A stretch of DNA of 64,000 bases from Symbiodinium natans (GCA_905221605.1 CAJNDS010002620.1:124001-188000); one strand, 5' to 3'; positions 10,039 to 20,066 are shown, counted from the stretch's first letter. The notes: a model not told the origin generated them from the sequence alone. Numbers and translations: made by a program.

Positions 10039-11545
10039 TTACACTGAGCTGCAGCACATCACACGCCTGACTCTCTGGCGCGCCACGCGTGCGCCGGAAA
10101 TAACCTTTGCGATCTTGTTGAGCGTATTGATGAGCCCTGGCGAGAAGTGACCCCCAAAGTCCACGACCGTGGTGATCGTTGCGAAGAAGGCAATGATGCC
10201 GGCTACATCAAGCAGCACATGCTCGTTGCTCTGTGCAAGCAATGCCTTCCGTGCCGCACGAATCTCGTCCATGTTCTCTGGCGAAGCCACAGCGAAGGCC
10301 AAGGCCCCAATCTCGTCATGCAGAGGATGATGACCACCCAGAAGTGCAGTTTCAGATACGTCAGCCATGCTGACGTGAGCTTTGGATCAGAAGTTGCAGG
10401 CCTTGCCAGTGGTGTAGTCAGCGGCCGCCACCTCCAGCTGTCCCCTGTTCAGTGTCCGATCCTGGCCCGGAACCTTGAGGAATCGTGGGGCATCCTGGAC
10501 CGGCACATACATGACATCCATGAACTTCATAAACTCCCAGCATGTGAGGGGGGCGGCGCTGGCTTTGGAGGTGGGGCCCCCCGGGTTGTTCCCTGCAAAA
10601 GACCACACGAACCAGTCGATGTTGAAGCTCTGCAAAACATCTTTTCGGAGCTGTGATGTAGGAAGCGTTGGGACCCAAGCAATGGTTTTGTCCATTCTCA
10701 GGGGGCCTGTGGAGTAATCCGACACTCGCTGGAAGCGAGAAGGCTGGCACGGATTTGGTTTGGAGGGTAGTGGAGGCACCTCGTAGCCGCTGGCAGCACA
10801 GAAGGCACGCACCCCCGCGCAGAGGGCCGCAATCCTTGTTCATTGTTGGGATACTATTAAAAATTTAAATATATATTCCTTACTGGGTTTAAGTGCCCTT
10901 AAAAATGCAAAATGTTACCCAACTATGACAAAGAATCGTGTTGAGCTCGATGGCCATGGCTTGGAAGTCGTCGTCTCCCAGGCTGGAGTCACTGCCAAAA
11001 GCCTGCCTCAGGCGCTCCACAAAAGTGTGGAAGAAGCCCTCGTCCAGCTTCTGCTGGCGATTCACGATTCCATGTGCCAAGTCTCTGAAGGGGCCGGTGG
11101 TTGTGAACTCATGCTCGATCTCCAGGTTGTACTTGGCAAAATCGGTGCCCTTCGGCGGCAACTTTGCTTGCTTGGCAGCGAGGCATCCCTTGCAAGAGCC
11201 CCAGGCTGCATAGGCTTCGGCAGCAAACTCGGCTCGCACGTCCGAGGACAGGAGGTCCCCGGGACCCACCACTGCTTCAAGCACTTTGTCGATACACTCC
11301 ATGCAGTTCTTCTTCCGTGCCGCGGTCCTTGCCTCGTTGGTAGGCTTGCCCTTCTCGTAATGGCCGGTGCAAAGGTTGAAGAGCACGTCTCCAAGAATCT
11401 TTGACATGAGCGCAGCTTTCCCCATTGCGAGTGCCCCGCTAGCGGCTGCAGCCGCCGCAGCACTGACAGCCGAACACCCAAAACGAGCCTTGAGCCGAAG
11501 CAAATTAGCAATCATTAGCATCACCCTGGAGGCTTTCACGGGCAT
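10039..11545 (-). CDS. AhpD/CMD-like peroxidase-related selenoprotein
   Basis: Two exons, 11545-10938 and 10834-10039, give 467 residues if TGA 10387-10389 is read as selenocysteine 352. Around it the sequence is KACNF-U-SKAHVSMA, that is C349-x-x-U352-x-x-x-H356, with E337 twelve residues before C349. This is the spacing of the catalytic Glu118/Cys130/Cys133/His137 of mycobacterial AhpD, with Sec in place of the peroxidatic Cys133. The frame stays open and coding-like for 115 codons after the TGA. The N-terminal half has AYAAWGSCKGCLAAK (CxxC 118-121) and a region resembling the first half of bacterial two-domain AhpD-fold proteins. The C-terminus (ENMDEIRAARKALL... VDFGG) also fits them. 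Expected role: thiol/selenol peroxide reduction. The intron is a GA-AG introner-like insert, and a SECIS follows. An upstream exon may add N-terminal sequence, so the start is uncertain. Confidence 0.85.
10831..10937 (-). mobile_element. Introner-like element forming an intron
   Basis: The 99-nt AT-rich insert 10835-10933 is flanked by direct repeats GATT (10934-10937 and 10831-10834). On the minus strand it starts CTTTGTCATAGTTGGGTAAC, and its end reverse-complements to CTTGTTCATTGTTGGGATAC, 15 of 20 identical, so terminal inverted repeats abut a target duplication. Removing one GATT plus the insert (GA donor, AG acceptor, 103 nt) joins the two halves of the selenoprotein in frame at ELN-T-IAALCAG. 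A mobile element creating an intron by insertion is the simplest reading. Confidence 0.75.
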
Positions 11546-11625
11546 CTTGTTGGCTCAAGTCGGCCTCGCCTTGAACCGCCGTGCAGTCGACCGGAACCGA
11601 AAGGCCGAAAGCGTCCTTGTTGAAC
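11546..11625 (-). other. Probable 80-nt GT-AG intron with 7-bp direct repeats
   Basis: Minus strand: exon end CAACAAG|GTTCAA and intron end GAGCCAACAAG|ATG. The direct repeat CAACAAG at both ends and a short inverted GTTCAA/GCTCAA resemble a second insertion-derived intron. Phase is 0 on both sides. Confidence 0.5.
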
Positions 11626-11770
11626 CTTGTTGTGCAACCCCAAGCTCCCCAAAACGCTTGCAACCCAGAAGCGCATGACGTCGCAAAGCTGGCGCATCTG
11701 CTCCGCGGACGTCAGCCTGAGCAACTCGGTGGTGCTCCCTCGTGCGCTTGTCACGGAGCCCCTCCTTGCT
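11626..11770 (-). CDS. Probable upstream exon of the selenoprotein gene
   Basis: Minus frame reads TTELLRLTSAEQMRQLCDVM then RFWVASVLGSLGLHNK and joins in phase to MPVKASRVM of the next exon through the 80-nt intron. Helical and coding-like. It could instead be the 3' end of a neighbour, with the selenoprotein starting at the Met at 11545. Confidence 0.5.
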
Positions 11771-11779
11771 GGGAACAAA

Positions 11780-12840
11780 CCCTTGAACCCCTAAACTCAA
11801 GAGTTTGAAGCCCCTGAATGGGCCCTAACATGCCCCCAAAATCCCCCAAACCTCTTAAAACACACCCTCAGGGCATGGCTGAGGACACCAAAAGGCCGTG
11901 ATCCAAGCCCTGCAACCCCCAAAACCATCCCTAAACCCGACCCTCAAGTGATCGCGCGGAGCGGCTCGCGAGCTCGTCGGCCTCGTCGTGACGCCGATTC
12001 AGCCTCTCGAGTTAAGGGCGTGTTTAGCTTTGGGGCTTAGGGCTTACACGGGCTTCGGATGGTAAGTTTGGGGGTTTGGGGCTTACTTTGCCTTTTCAGG
12101 ATTGGGGGGAATGCGGGATCTAGGGCTGAGGGCTTCAAGCTTACAGTGTTCAGCTCATTCAGGGTCAGAGAGGTTGCGGATCCCGTCCTTCGTGCGGCGT
12201 GGGTCGACCAAGGCTCCCTTGAGCCCTAGTTTGGGATGGCTTGGTGACGCGTGGAAATTGGCTCATTTCTTTTACAACTTGTGCGGTTTAATAAACTGAA
12301 CCTTTGCAAGGGGAGCTCTGTGCTTGTTTAGGTTGGTGCCTAGCTGACTCTTTCGTGAGGCTACGTCCCTGTCCGCAAACCTGGGCGAAGCTTCCTACTT
12401 CACATGGTGTTTGCCAGCCTTTCGACGAACCCTTGCACAAGCAGGATGGTCTCCAGCCTGCTGGCGCTCCAGCGCAGCAGTTTCAGCCGCCTAGCGGCCA
12501 GAGGGGCGTCCAAGCATCAGCAAAGGAATGCTGGCACTTGGCATGATTGCAGGGGCCTTCGCAGTTCGTGCCCGGACCGTGGCGCCATGGTGCCTCGGTC
12601 GCAGCAATGCTTGCCAAGTCCGGACTCCCAGAAAAGACGTACAGGGACCCACGGCTAGTTCACATCACTGCGGGTGACACCATGTTGAACGAATCCTCAA
12701 TGTCACGCCCCTCACCGGCAACATGTCGGCAAGGCCTGTTTATGTTTTGGCGGCGGTCTATCACAGCCCCCTTCTTTGGCAAGAAAACTCCCTATCTGCA
12801 CACTGCGGGCCATGGTCACGCGCCGGCGAAACGAGAACAC
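11780..12840. other. Mostly unassigned stretch
   Basis: 11780-12100 holds degenerate AACCCCCAAA-type sequence with no clear exon. At 12490-12658 the minus strand has a coding-like frame (SLYVFSGSPDLASIAATEAP, EGPCNHAKCQHSFADAWTP), but the plus strand is equally open, so no call is made. Confidence 0.35.
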
Positions 12841-12841
12841 A

Positions 12842-12912
12842 CAAACAAAAAAAAACACACACACACACACTCTCTCTCACACACACACTCTATTTCTCTC
12901 ACACACACACAA
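12842..12912. repeat. (AC)n/(TC)n microsatellite
   Basis: CACACA tracts broken by CTCTCT and followed by A-runs. Apparent frames here are products of the repeat. I see no gene from here to 13590. Confidence 0.9.
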
Positions 12913-13593
12913 AAAAATCGGACAACAACAAAGCCCCATCACCATCACCCTCATCCATTCGTAACCAACAAATCTTCCATGAACGGGAACCCTGCTGAGT
13001 CAAGATTTGGCATACGCTGGCCCCTGCGTTGCAGGCACACGCCTGTCAAGCGAGAACTCACACATATGGACAACCAGCAGATCCCCATCATCATCCATCA
13101 GTCAAGAAGTGCTTCTCAGGGCATAACTTGCAGATCAAACTTATATAAGGAATCTGGCTGGTCCCCCAGTGTTGCGCTCCTCGAAGGCGACTTTTAACCA
13201 AGAAGATGTGACTTGAACCCATCCCTGGTAGAGTCTAGTGCTCACTTGCCCCTGCCCACGGTGAATCTCAGCCAGGGGAAACAGAAGCAGCTGCAAGAAC
13301 AAGCGCAAGTAGACGATCCGGCAACCGCAGCCACTGCATGCATTGTCCACAGAAAGCAGGGATAAAGAGACGGTCTACCACCTGCGTGATGACACTCAGG
13401 AATCTGCTGCTTTTAAACAACTTCTGCTCACCGGTACAAGCACACTTGTCTGCTCTTCTGAAGCACGCTTCGCCTGGCAAGCATACCGAGGGGGAATAAT
13501 GATGCAAGCCAGGCACAAATCAAAAGAGCATTGAGCCCTTCTTTCGTTACATGCACCAACCTCTCCTACTCAGACCCCGCACAACCTAAAGCC

Positions 13594-13738
13594 TACTTGA
13601 AGGTTCATGGTACTCATTAGCCAATTATAACCGTACTTATAACTGTATTTGTAAGCCCCTTAAGTGCCCGAATAGAGTTATAATTTGGGTTATAAGTACA
13701 GTTATAATTGGTTACGAAGTACCATGAACCTCCAAGTA
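13594..13738. mobile_element. Foldback MITE, 145 bp
   Basis: Left arm TACTTGAAGGTTCATGGTAC... and right arm ...GTACCATGAACCTCCAAGTA are inverted copies over about 52 bp (roughly 85 percent), with a loop of about 40 nt. If the outer TA on each side is a duplicated target, it resembles a Tc1/mariner-type MITE. A shorter relative with the same ends is at 25105-25174. No coding capacity. Confidence 0.8.
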
Positions 13739-13953
13739 CACTGGTCGAAGGCCCATGGAGGCAAGCGGCACGCGAAGGTCGTAGAGCCGGGAGTCTCTGA
13801 GCGGCGCCTGGACGTGGTGCTTAAGGTGGGAAGCTGAGGCTCAGAGCCTCCTCAAATGATCTCAAATGAGGGCATCTTGCAATCGGAGTGCTTTGATGCC
13901 AGACGAGCTTGGGTCCTGTATTTGGATTTGTCATTTCCCACTTTTTCGGGTGT

Positions 13954-13993
13954 GGGGGGGTCAAAAATGCAAATTTGCGTTTATGACCCCCCC
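13954..13993. repeat. Short palindrome, GGGGGGTCA...TATGACCCCCC
   Basis: Inverted arms GGGGGGGTCA and TGACCCCCCC enclose a near-palindromic AAATGCAAATTTGCGTTT core, forming a strong hairpin on either strand. The surrounding 13800-14220 region is open on the minus strand, but I cannot support a gene there. 14220-14640 shows no feature. Confidence 0.7.
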
Positions 13994-14650
13994 AAAGCAC
14001 ATTTCTGAAATCTTGATGGTCTGCATGCTGGACAGTGCAAACACTCTGCAAACCATCTTGTGTTGGGGGGTTGGCAGGTAGATTTTTTAATTTATTCCCG
14101 CCCCCCCATAAATGAACACCGCTAATAGGAAATACCGCCCAACCGCCCCGCCCAGATTCATTTAGGAAAAGAGGGGGATGATTTGTCAACGTACCTTCGA
14201 GATGCGTGAAGTCCACACCGCTGCTCCTTTAGCATTTTCCCGCTGGGCTGAATTAACGCACATACTCTGATACATCATGAAATATCAACTTCGAGGTCGA
14301 TAAAACCCAGCTGAGAAACTTTCTCAGCGCATGGCCAAAGAGAAGTTGCCACGGCTCATGATCCACAGCACAAATGCATAAGCCATCGATCAAGGCTACG
14401 CAGCGGCAGCTGTGCCTCGAACATGCGCATGAAGTCCGCTGTTGGAATCTTTTGCCGTCTGAGCTCATACCTGATCAGCAGATTGCGCATCACCACTTCT
14501 CAACTGAGTGTCGTTCTGTAGATGTCGATCGAGTGACAGGGCTTGGGATGCAATTTGCCTTTGGCGCCGCTGCGCAGCCGTCTTTTGGGGCTTGAAAGGC
14601 GCTTTTCGTCTGGACATCCGACCACGCTTCTATTGTGGGAAGCTGCGCCA

Positions 14651-14957
14651 CTACTCGCGGGAACTTCTCACCTTGAACTGAAAACTGCAGAAGACTGCGT
14701 CCGAAGGCTGGAAGGCTGCTTGATTCATGACCCTAAACCATACAAACCTCCAATCCAGCAATCGGCCTTGCATCCGCTGAAGTCCGGAAAGGATACGACT
14801 CACCTTGGCCCACACTCTGTATGCCGGATGTAAAACAAAGGGACGGTTTAGGAGCTGCACTTGCGCCTGCGATAGTCCTGAATGCTTGAGCTTGCTGTTT
14901 AACCAAGAACCGCCCCGGAACCATGAAATCAACTTCCAGATCCTGCCCGAGAACCAT
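14651..14957 (-). CDS. Unrecognised exon(s)
   Basis: Two minus frames are coding-like: MVLGQDLEVDFMVPGRFLVK (14957-14860), and NRPFVLHPAYRVWAKVSRIL then SGLQRMQGRLLDWRFVWF (about 14850-14700). A frame change between them suggests a small intron near 14860. Family unknown. Confidence 0.4.
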
Positions 14958-14959
14958 GG

Positions 14960-16140
14960 CCTAAAACCTGAGAGAAGGGCGGACGAAAGCTAGTACTCCG
15001 GACATGCAGATCCGGAAGCAAGGGCGGAGGAGATCTGCAGAGGCGGATTCAGGCTTCGCAGGGTTTGCTGCAGCAGCCCATAGGCTTTCGGTTTGGGGGT
15101 CACAGTTCTTGTGATTTCTTGTGGTTGCCAAGTCACGGTATTCCTCTCTCATGAACTGCCTTGTCGAGGGCCGGGATGCATAGAGGCTGGCGAGCTGTGG
15201 AGCCTTCCATTCTCATTGGGCTGCGAAAGAACATTCTGGGGGGGGGGGGGTCCGAATATAGGGTTGCACCCCTTTTTTGAGGGCTCGAACAACTAGGATC
15301 ATAGTATCTTGGGGGTTGAGGGTAATTATACCAGATGCACCCCTATTTCTGGGGAATACCCATGCACATGATGCTCGGGCTTCGAGGGCTGAGTCAGATG
15401 GTTCGATGCCTGGCAAAAGGCGATTCAAACCCGCACGCTTCCCACATTTTCTCGTGCCAGCAATACCCGAGCCACCTCGGGGCTCGACATCGGCCGTGTC
15501 ACTGCATACCAACCTGGCCCAGGGGGAGGAGGGTGGATTATTCGCACACCTGACAGCAGGATCCTCTGTTTGCAGACGCTGCCACTGCCAAGGGTCTCTG
15601 TCCCGGCCTCCGTCCTCCATGGTCGCCATCGGCGCGAAGGCACAGCACGTGCCCGTAGATGGTTTCAAGGAGCTCAGCTGGTCATGTGCTCACGGATGTC
15701 TTGGTGCTGCGATGGCTTCCCCTCTGCAAGGCTCATGCTTCAGTCGCAATCTGTGCAGGCTTTTGGCTGCAGCGGGCCATAATGTTGAGGATAGTCTTAT
15801 AGTGACGGACAGTGAAGGATAGCGGGTTGCTTCTATCTGATTCTATCTGTGGCATTGAGCCAGATACTGCTCTCTGAATGAAGGCGTCGCCCAGCACAGC
15901 ACACGGCTCTCTCGTCTACGAATGCCCTCCTCCCTAGGCCTACAGTACCCATTTCCGCGACATGAGCATACAGACGCAGATGCCCGCTTGGCCAGCGACT
16001 GCGTCTGTGAGGAGAAGGAGTTTGGCACTGGCTGCGGCTGTGGCCCCCGCATGGCTTCTACCTCAAACTGAAACCAAACTGATCCAACAACTTTGCAGAG
16101 CAGAACTGGCGACTGGAGCAGTTTCTTGGCCGCTGGCAGC
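14960..16140. other. Unassigned stretch, poly-G at 15238
   Basis: Long frames exist on both strands between 15213 and 15822 and neither can be preferred. A 13-base poly-G run is at 15238-15250. No RNA gene or mobile element recognised. Confidence 0.4.
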
Positions 16141-16146
16141 TCCCTG

Positions 16147-16467
16147 TCACGCTGCGGGCTCAGGGAAGTGATTGGCTGTGGAAGTTAGTGTCTGCATGCG
16201 GGTGATGACTGTGACTCTCCTAAGTTGTGTCTGACTTGAAGAAGCTTTGCGCTCCGTCGTGATATCAGTCCTAGCGGTCCTAGCGCCTGGAAGAGACATG
16301 CTGCCTTTCGCCCTACCAAAACTTGGTGCTTGAGACACCATCTGGGCGCGCGCGAGGCACCAGCTAGCAGACTGGACAGGAAGACACAGCCTAGGGAAGG
16401 ATGGAAAGGTTGGGGTGTGGAGTGCTAACCTCGGTCGGTTCAAGGTGGACCCAAAACCCGCGGACAT
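16147..16467 (-). CDS. Possible Ser/Thr-rich coding stretch
   Basis: Open minus frame of 106 codons with Ser/Thr/Arg-rich disordered character (MVSQAPSFGRAKGSMSLPGA, RTDITTERKASSSQTQLRR). No domain recognised; may be a chance frame. Confidence 0.3.
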   Translation of the reverse strand: MSAGFGSTLNRPRLALHTPTFPSFPRLCLPVQSASWCLARAQMVSQAPSFGRAKGSMSLPGARTARTDITTERKASSSQTQLRRVTVITRMQTLTSTANHFPEPAA

Positions 16468-16884
16468 GCCTTAGCAGTATGACTTAATTACTGACCCTAC
16501 AAGCCCTAAACCCTAAACCCTCAAAAGGAAGCCATGGGTTTCCGCGGTCCCAACATTGGCCAGCTGCTGCCTCGGAGGAGCCCAGGTTGGTGTTTACTTT
16601 CCTTTGGGCTGGCTGGCGTCGGGGTGGGAGTTTTTGAGGCCCAGGTCACAGCAGGTTACCGGCTAAGGTTGTTTAGAATCAGGTTTGGGTTTCAGGATGT
16701 TTTTGGGGGTGAGCTGCTTGCTTTTGCGCTGTCAGCTAGCTGAGCAGCAGATTCCGAGAACTGCCGGCTGGGAATTCCGAGGCGGGCTGCTCGCGGCTCG
16801 GCAGGGGCAGCATTGGCACCTGCATGCCCCCCAAACCGAATTTTGGGTCCGGATTCCAGGGCTTCAACCTAAAAGCCCCGAACC

Positions 16885-17082
16885 CTACGGGACACAACTC
16901 CTCAACACTCGGGGCCGCTCTTCAACCTGTTTTGGCAGATCTTGGCATGTGCGAGATCCTGATGCCAGGTTGCCTTTGGCACGTGGGCATCTGAGGTTGG
17001 CTCGCCAGGGCACCATGCATCTCCACTTTGGTGGAGTGGCAGCTGAGCCGGGGCTAGCCGGCGCTAAGATCTTGATCGGCAT
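16885..17082 (-). CDS. Possible exon, unrecognised
   Basis: Minus frame MPIKILAPASPGSAATPPKW ... GSRTCQDLPKQVEERPRVLR. A neighbouring minus frame at 16740-16830 (MQVPMLPLPSREQPASEFPA) may belong to the same gene. Confidence 0.3.
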   Translation of the reverse strand: MPIKILAPASPGSAATPPKWRCMVPWRANLRCPRAKGNLASGSRTCQDLPKQVEERPRVLRSCVP

Positions 17083-17156
17083 TTAAGATTTAAGATCAGA
17101 ACAATGAGAATACTCATAAGAATCATAAGCTCAACCCCCCCCCCCCCCCCTCGGAC

Positions 17157-17389
17157 CTATTTCGGGATCCCCTTTCTCAATGGGTGCGGCGTTGTAGCTT
17201 CCCCGGCAGGACGGAATGAAAGAGCCAAGGCAGGTGCGTTTGCAAACTTGCCCTCCGCCGTGAAAATTGAAAATCGGGAAGCTGCGACGATGGCTCCATA
17301 GCCAAAGTGAAAGAATCCTGGGGACTTGAGCCCGAGCGAGCAGGAGGAGAGTGAGGAGAGGAGCACCCCAAACAAGCTGCGGTCATCAT
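17157..17389 (-). CDS. Unrecognised exon
   Basis: Minus frame FGVLLSSLSSCSLGLKSPGF then FHFGYGAIVAASRFSIFTAE and GEATTPHPLRKGIPK, partly hydrophobic, starting near 17375. It ends beside a C-run (17136-17150). No domain recognised. Confidence 0.45.
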
Positions 17390-17399
17390 TGAAGCAATT

Positions 17400-18026
17400 G
17401 CAAGAGGATCAAGAGGTGCTAAAGTAACGTGCTACACCATTTGCACGAGAATCACGACCTCTGGGAGCAAATCACGCGCAGGGGCTATGGGGGACCGGTT
17501 GCGGTCCCTTGCGGCCCTGAAAATAGCCGTGATGCTATGAGCCACGCTTTGCTCATCTGCAAACGTCCTCACGAACCAACCGGTGCAGCCATCGGCGAGC
17601 AAATGCTCGGGGAACGCGATTCTGCAGGTGAAGTCAGGGCCTCAAAGAGCATGGCATTTGCTACAAGTATATCATTCGGAAATATAGGAAGTAAAATGGT
17701 AATGTAGTCATATGTATATACATTTTCTTATTTATTTGTATGAACTCAAAGCTTGGCATCAGCCGATCATTCTTTGGAAGCAGCTGTGTCAAGACCCGGG
17801 TTGCGCATGGCCCCTCACCACAAGCGGCTCTTTGGAATGCTGTGTAAGAAAGAATATACTGAAGACATCGTATCATGCAAGAATTAATAAACATCAATGC
17901 AATATTAGAAAACTCTAACAGGGAAATAATGTAAACATACAACCGGGGTTTCCGGAAGGACTGCCAAGAAGGGCTCTTGCATCGGTCGACTTTGGCCGAG
18001 CCCACCCATCGCAACCGGCGGAAGCC
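17400..18026. other. Unassigned, AT-richer stretch
   Basis: 17690-17930 is AT-rich and open on the minus strand without convincing protein texture. Nothing else seen. Confidence 0.35.
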
Positions 18027-18260
18027 TCATCCAGGACTCAGCCCCTTGCCCCTTCGGTGAAATGAAACCATACACATTCCGAAGCAGGACATTTTGTTCA
18101 TAGCTTCATAATTGTGCCCCTGACATAAAGCCGGCAAATCCCTAATCACCTCCCTGAAACTCCGGATAATAACCTCGGCGACTCGGCACCCTTCCAAGGG
18201 CCGGGCACAACCCGGCAACATGCGGCTGGGCCTGTGGGCGTAGAGCTTGGGATCTAGCAT
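18027..18260 (-). CDS. Unrecognised small ORF or exon, 77 codons
   Basis: Minus frame from an ATG (MLDPKLYAHRPSRMLPGCAR, then RVAEVIIRSFREVIRDLPAL, then NYEAMNKMSCFGMCMVSFHR) to a stop. It has a helical segment and a Cys/Met-rich end. Coding texture is good; product unknown. Confidence 0.45.
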   Translation of the reverse strand: MLDPKLYAHRPSRMLPGCARPLEGCRVAEVIIRSFREVIRDLPALCQGHNYEAMNKMSCFGMCMVSFHRRGKGLSPG

Positions 18261-18559
18261 AGACTTGGGACGCGTGAGGGTGGCTGCAGGCCCTGGTCGA
18301 TGGAGGCTGTTGCAAAATCATTCTTCGGTTGGCCTGCCGCTATGAGTTCTACTGGCTATGCCCTGCCCTTGACCTTGACAGTCTGAGTCCCAAACATCAC
18401 GCGAAAGCCCTTACTGAGCCCAACTGCAAAGCCCTAGAATCCTGGAATGGGAGGTGCAAGAGTCGACCTTTCCAAAAAAAACGACCTTCCACCCGGCTCT
18501 ACCCAAATGCACGGGCTCGACAGCACCAGCAACAGGAGTAGGTACGAGTAGGAGCGGTA

Positions 18560-18868
18560 GCGATGGGAGTAGGAGGAGCAGCAAGCTTCGCTGAACAGTG
18601 TGTTTTCGGCACGTTCCCGGACAGGAAGATTTTGAATTAAAGCTAGATCCATGCGGGCAGTCAAAGTTTCAACAGACCTCGCCACTGCTCGATCGCAGGA
18701 TTTCCAGACGCAGTAGCACAAACCCTTCTTGACCCCGCCGACAACGCCCACTGTGCCATCTTCCGCGAGGCTCTGCATGAAACTGAGGCCCGACCTGGGC
18801 TCCAGTTGCAGCAGCCGGCCGTGCACGTGGTTCCGGAGAGACCGAAGCTCCTTCCGGTGCGTAGATTC
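18560..18868 (-). CDS. Unrecognised exon abutting a transposable element
   Basis: Minus frame begins at the element boundary with ESTHRKELRSLRNHVHGRLL and continues QSLAEDGTVGVVGGVKKGLC, CDRAVARSVETLTARMDLAL and PVRERAENTLFSEACC. Strong protein texture over about 95 codons. The preceding exon is probably at 19953-20057. The element at 18869-19804 sits exactly at its 5' edge. Confidence 0.6.
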
Positions 18869-19804
18869 AGTTAGCAATGACCATTTCCATTTTCTAATCA
18901 TGCACCACCCCCTAGCACCCAAACCATAACAACCTATACCTCAACCCTAACCTCACCAAAATACCCATAGGAAGACCCACAAGATGGAACCACCAGAAGA
19001 AACCATACACCACCACATAGAAAAAACCCAACCTCAGCATCATACACCAACACCCCCATAGAAAAACCACAACCCCCAACCCGAAATCCCTAACCCTAGA
19101 AAATGGAAATGGTCATCTTAAATAGTTTTAGAATAATAGGAATAATGTTTAGGTAAAAGGTAGTTGCAAATGATCGCGAGGCTTCTGCCGAAGCGTCACT
19201 GAGCGCGCGACGCACCTGATAGTAAATAACCATAATTTTGTTATGATCTATAACAACCCAAGGGTTATAACTACATTATACTTATGACTTATCAACAGGA
19301 ATTTCAATAATTATCCTATCCTTATGCTTACCGAATAGCATAAAATAGTCTTCTAGAAACTCATCATTCATTAGCAACTGATGGACGTGATTGAATGCTT
19401 TATCAATATCGGGTTTAGGTTTCTCGGGTTCTGGATGTGGTTCATCATCAACAAATTTATTAGGAAATTGTTCGTTTAATCGTTTGCGTATTTGCCTTGG
19501 AAACCACCTGAAGCCCAAAACCTTCACACTAATTCCACCCTGACTGCTATTAGAGACTACCAGTTCCATTTTCAAGGGTTAGGGAATATGGGTTGGGGAA
19601 TATGGGGTTTTCTATGGGAATGCGGGTGTATGGAGTTGAGGTTGGGGTTTTTCTATGTGGTGGTGTATGGTTTCTTCTGGTGGTTCCATCTTGTGGGTCT
19701 TACTATGGGTATTTTGGTGAAGTTAGGGTTGAGGTATAGGTTGTTATGGTTTGGGTGCTAGGGGGTGGTGCATGATTAGAAAATGGAAATGGTCATTGCT
19801 AACT
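18869..19804. mobile_element. 936-bp element with 245-bp terminal inverted repeats
   Basis: The ends AGTTAGCAATGACCATTTCC... and ...GGAAATGGTCATTGCTAACT are inverted copies for about 245 bp (18869-19115 and 19561-19804) at roughly 90 percent identity, flanked by direct repeats GATTC (18864-18868 and 19805-19809). Each long repeat is itself bounded by inverted GACCATTTCCATTTTC sequences, a nested foldback structure. The AT-richer centre holds a 97-codon frame. No transposase recognised; probably non-autonomous. Confidence 0.9.
19282..19575 (-). CDS. 97-residue ORF inside the inverted-repeat element
   Basis: The ATG lies in the right inverted repeat (MKMELVVSNSSQGGISVKVL), followed by GFRWFPRQIRKRLNEQFPNK, an acidic-proline stretch (DDEPHPEPEKPKPD) and FNHVHQLLMNDEFLEDYFML, ending IEIPVDKS before TAA. 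Low-GC codon use differs from the surroundings. No known domain recognised. Either cargo or the remnant of an element-encoded protein. Confidence 0.5.
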   Translation of the reverse strand: MKMELVVSNSSQGGISVKVLGFRWFPRQIRKRLNEQFPNKFVDDEPHPEPEKPKPDIDKAFNHVHQLLMNDEFLEDYFMLFGKHKDRIIIEIPVDKS

Positions 19805-19837
19805 GATTCTAGTCCCGGGCTTCGTTGAGGGGCCTCG

Positions 19838-19923
19838 ACTCATTATTATTATTAGTATTAGTACTATTTTCATTATTATTATTACTATGATTTTTATTAT
19901 GATTATGATTATTATTTATTATT
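19838..19923. repeat. ATT/ATG microsatellite
   Basis: Imperfect ATT and GATT repeats between the inverted-repeat element and the exon at 19953, so presumably intronic. Confidence 0.85.
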
Positions 19924-19952
19924 AGAGTTTGGATTTTCAGAAGTTTGCACAC

Positions 19953-20057
19953 CTCGACTTCGGCGTCGATGCTGGGTCTGCGATCACTGCCGGTAGACCT
20001 GAGCGACAAGGCGGCTGCATCAAGACTTTGTTCGCCAGCCTCCTGCTGCAGCTCTAC
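19953..20057 (-). CDS. Unrecognised exon with classical splice borders
   Basis: Minus strand: TTGCAG|GTAGAG acceptor, then VELQQEAGEQSLDAAALSLR and SDRRPSIDAEVE, then GAG|GTGTGC donor. A telomere-like array lies directly upstream and a microsatellite plus transposon downstream, so both flanking introns are repeat-filled. Confidence 0.55.
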
Positions 20058-20066
20058 CTGCAATGT

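Noticed and set aside
11543-11560. TGTTGGCTCAAG on the plus strand, 11/12 to the dinoflagellate spliced leader
   Set aside because: It is antisense to the selenoprotein gene and within its intron edge; no plus-strand gene follows, so it is taken as chance.
15380-15440. tRNA-like GGTTCGATGCC and GATTCAAACC segments
   Set aside because: No cloverleaf, anticodon stem or matching acceptor stem could be built.
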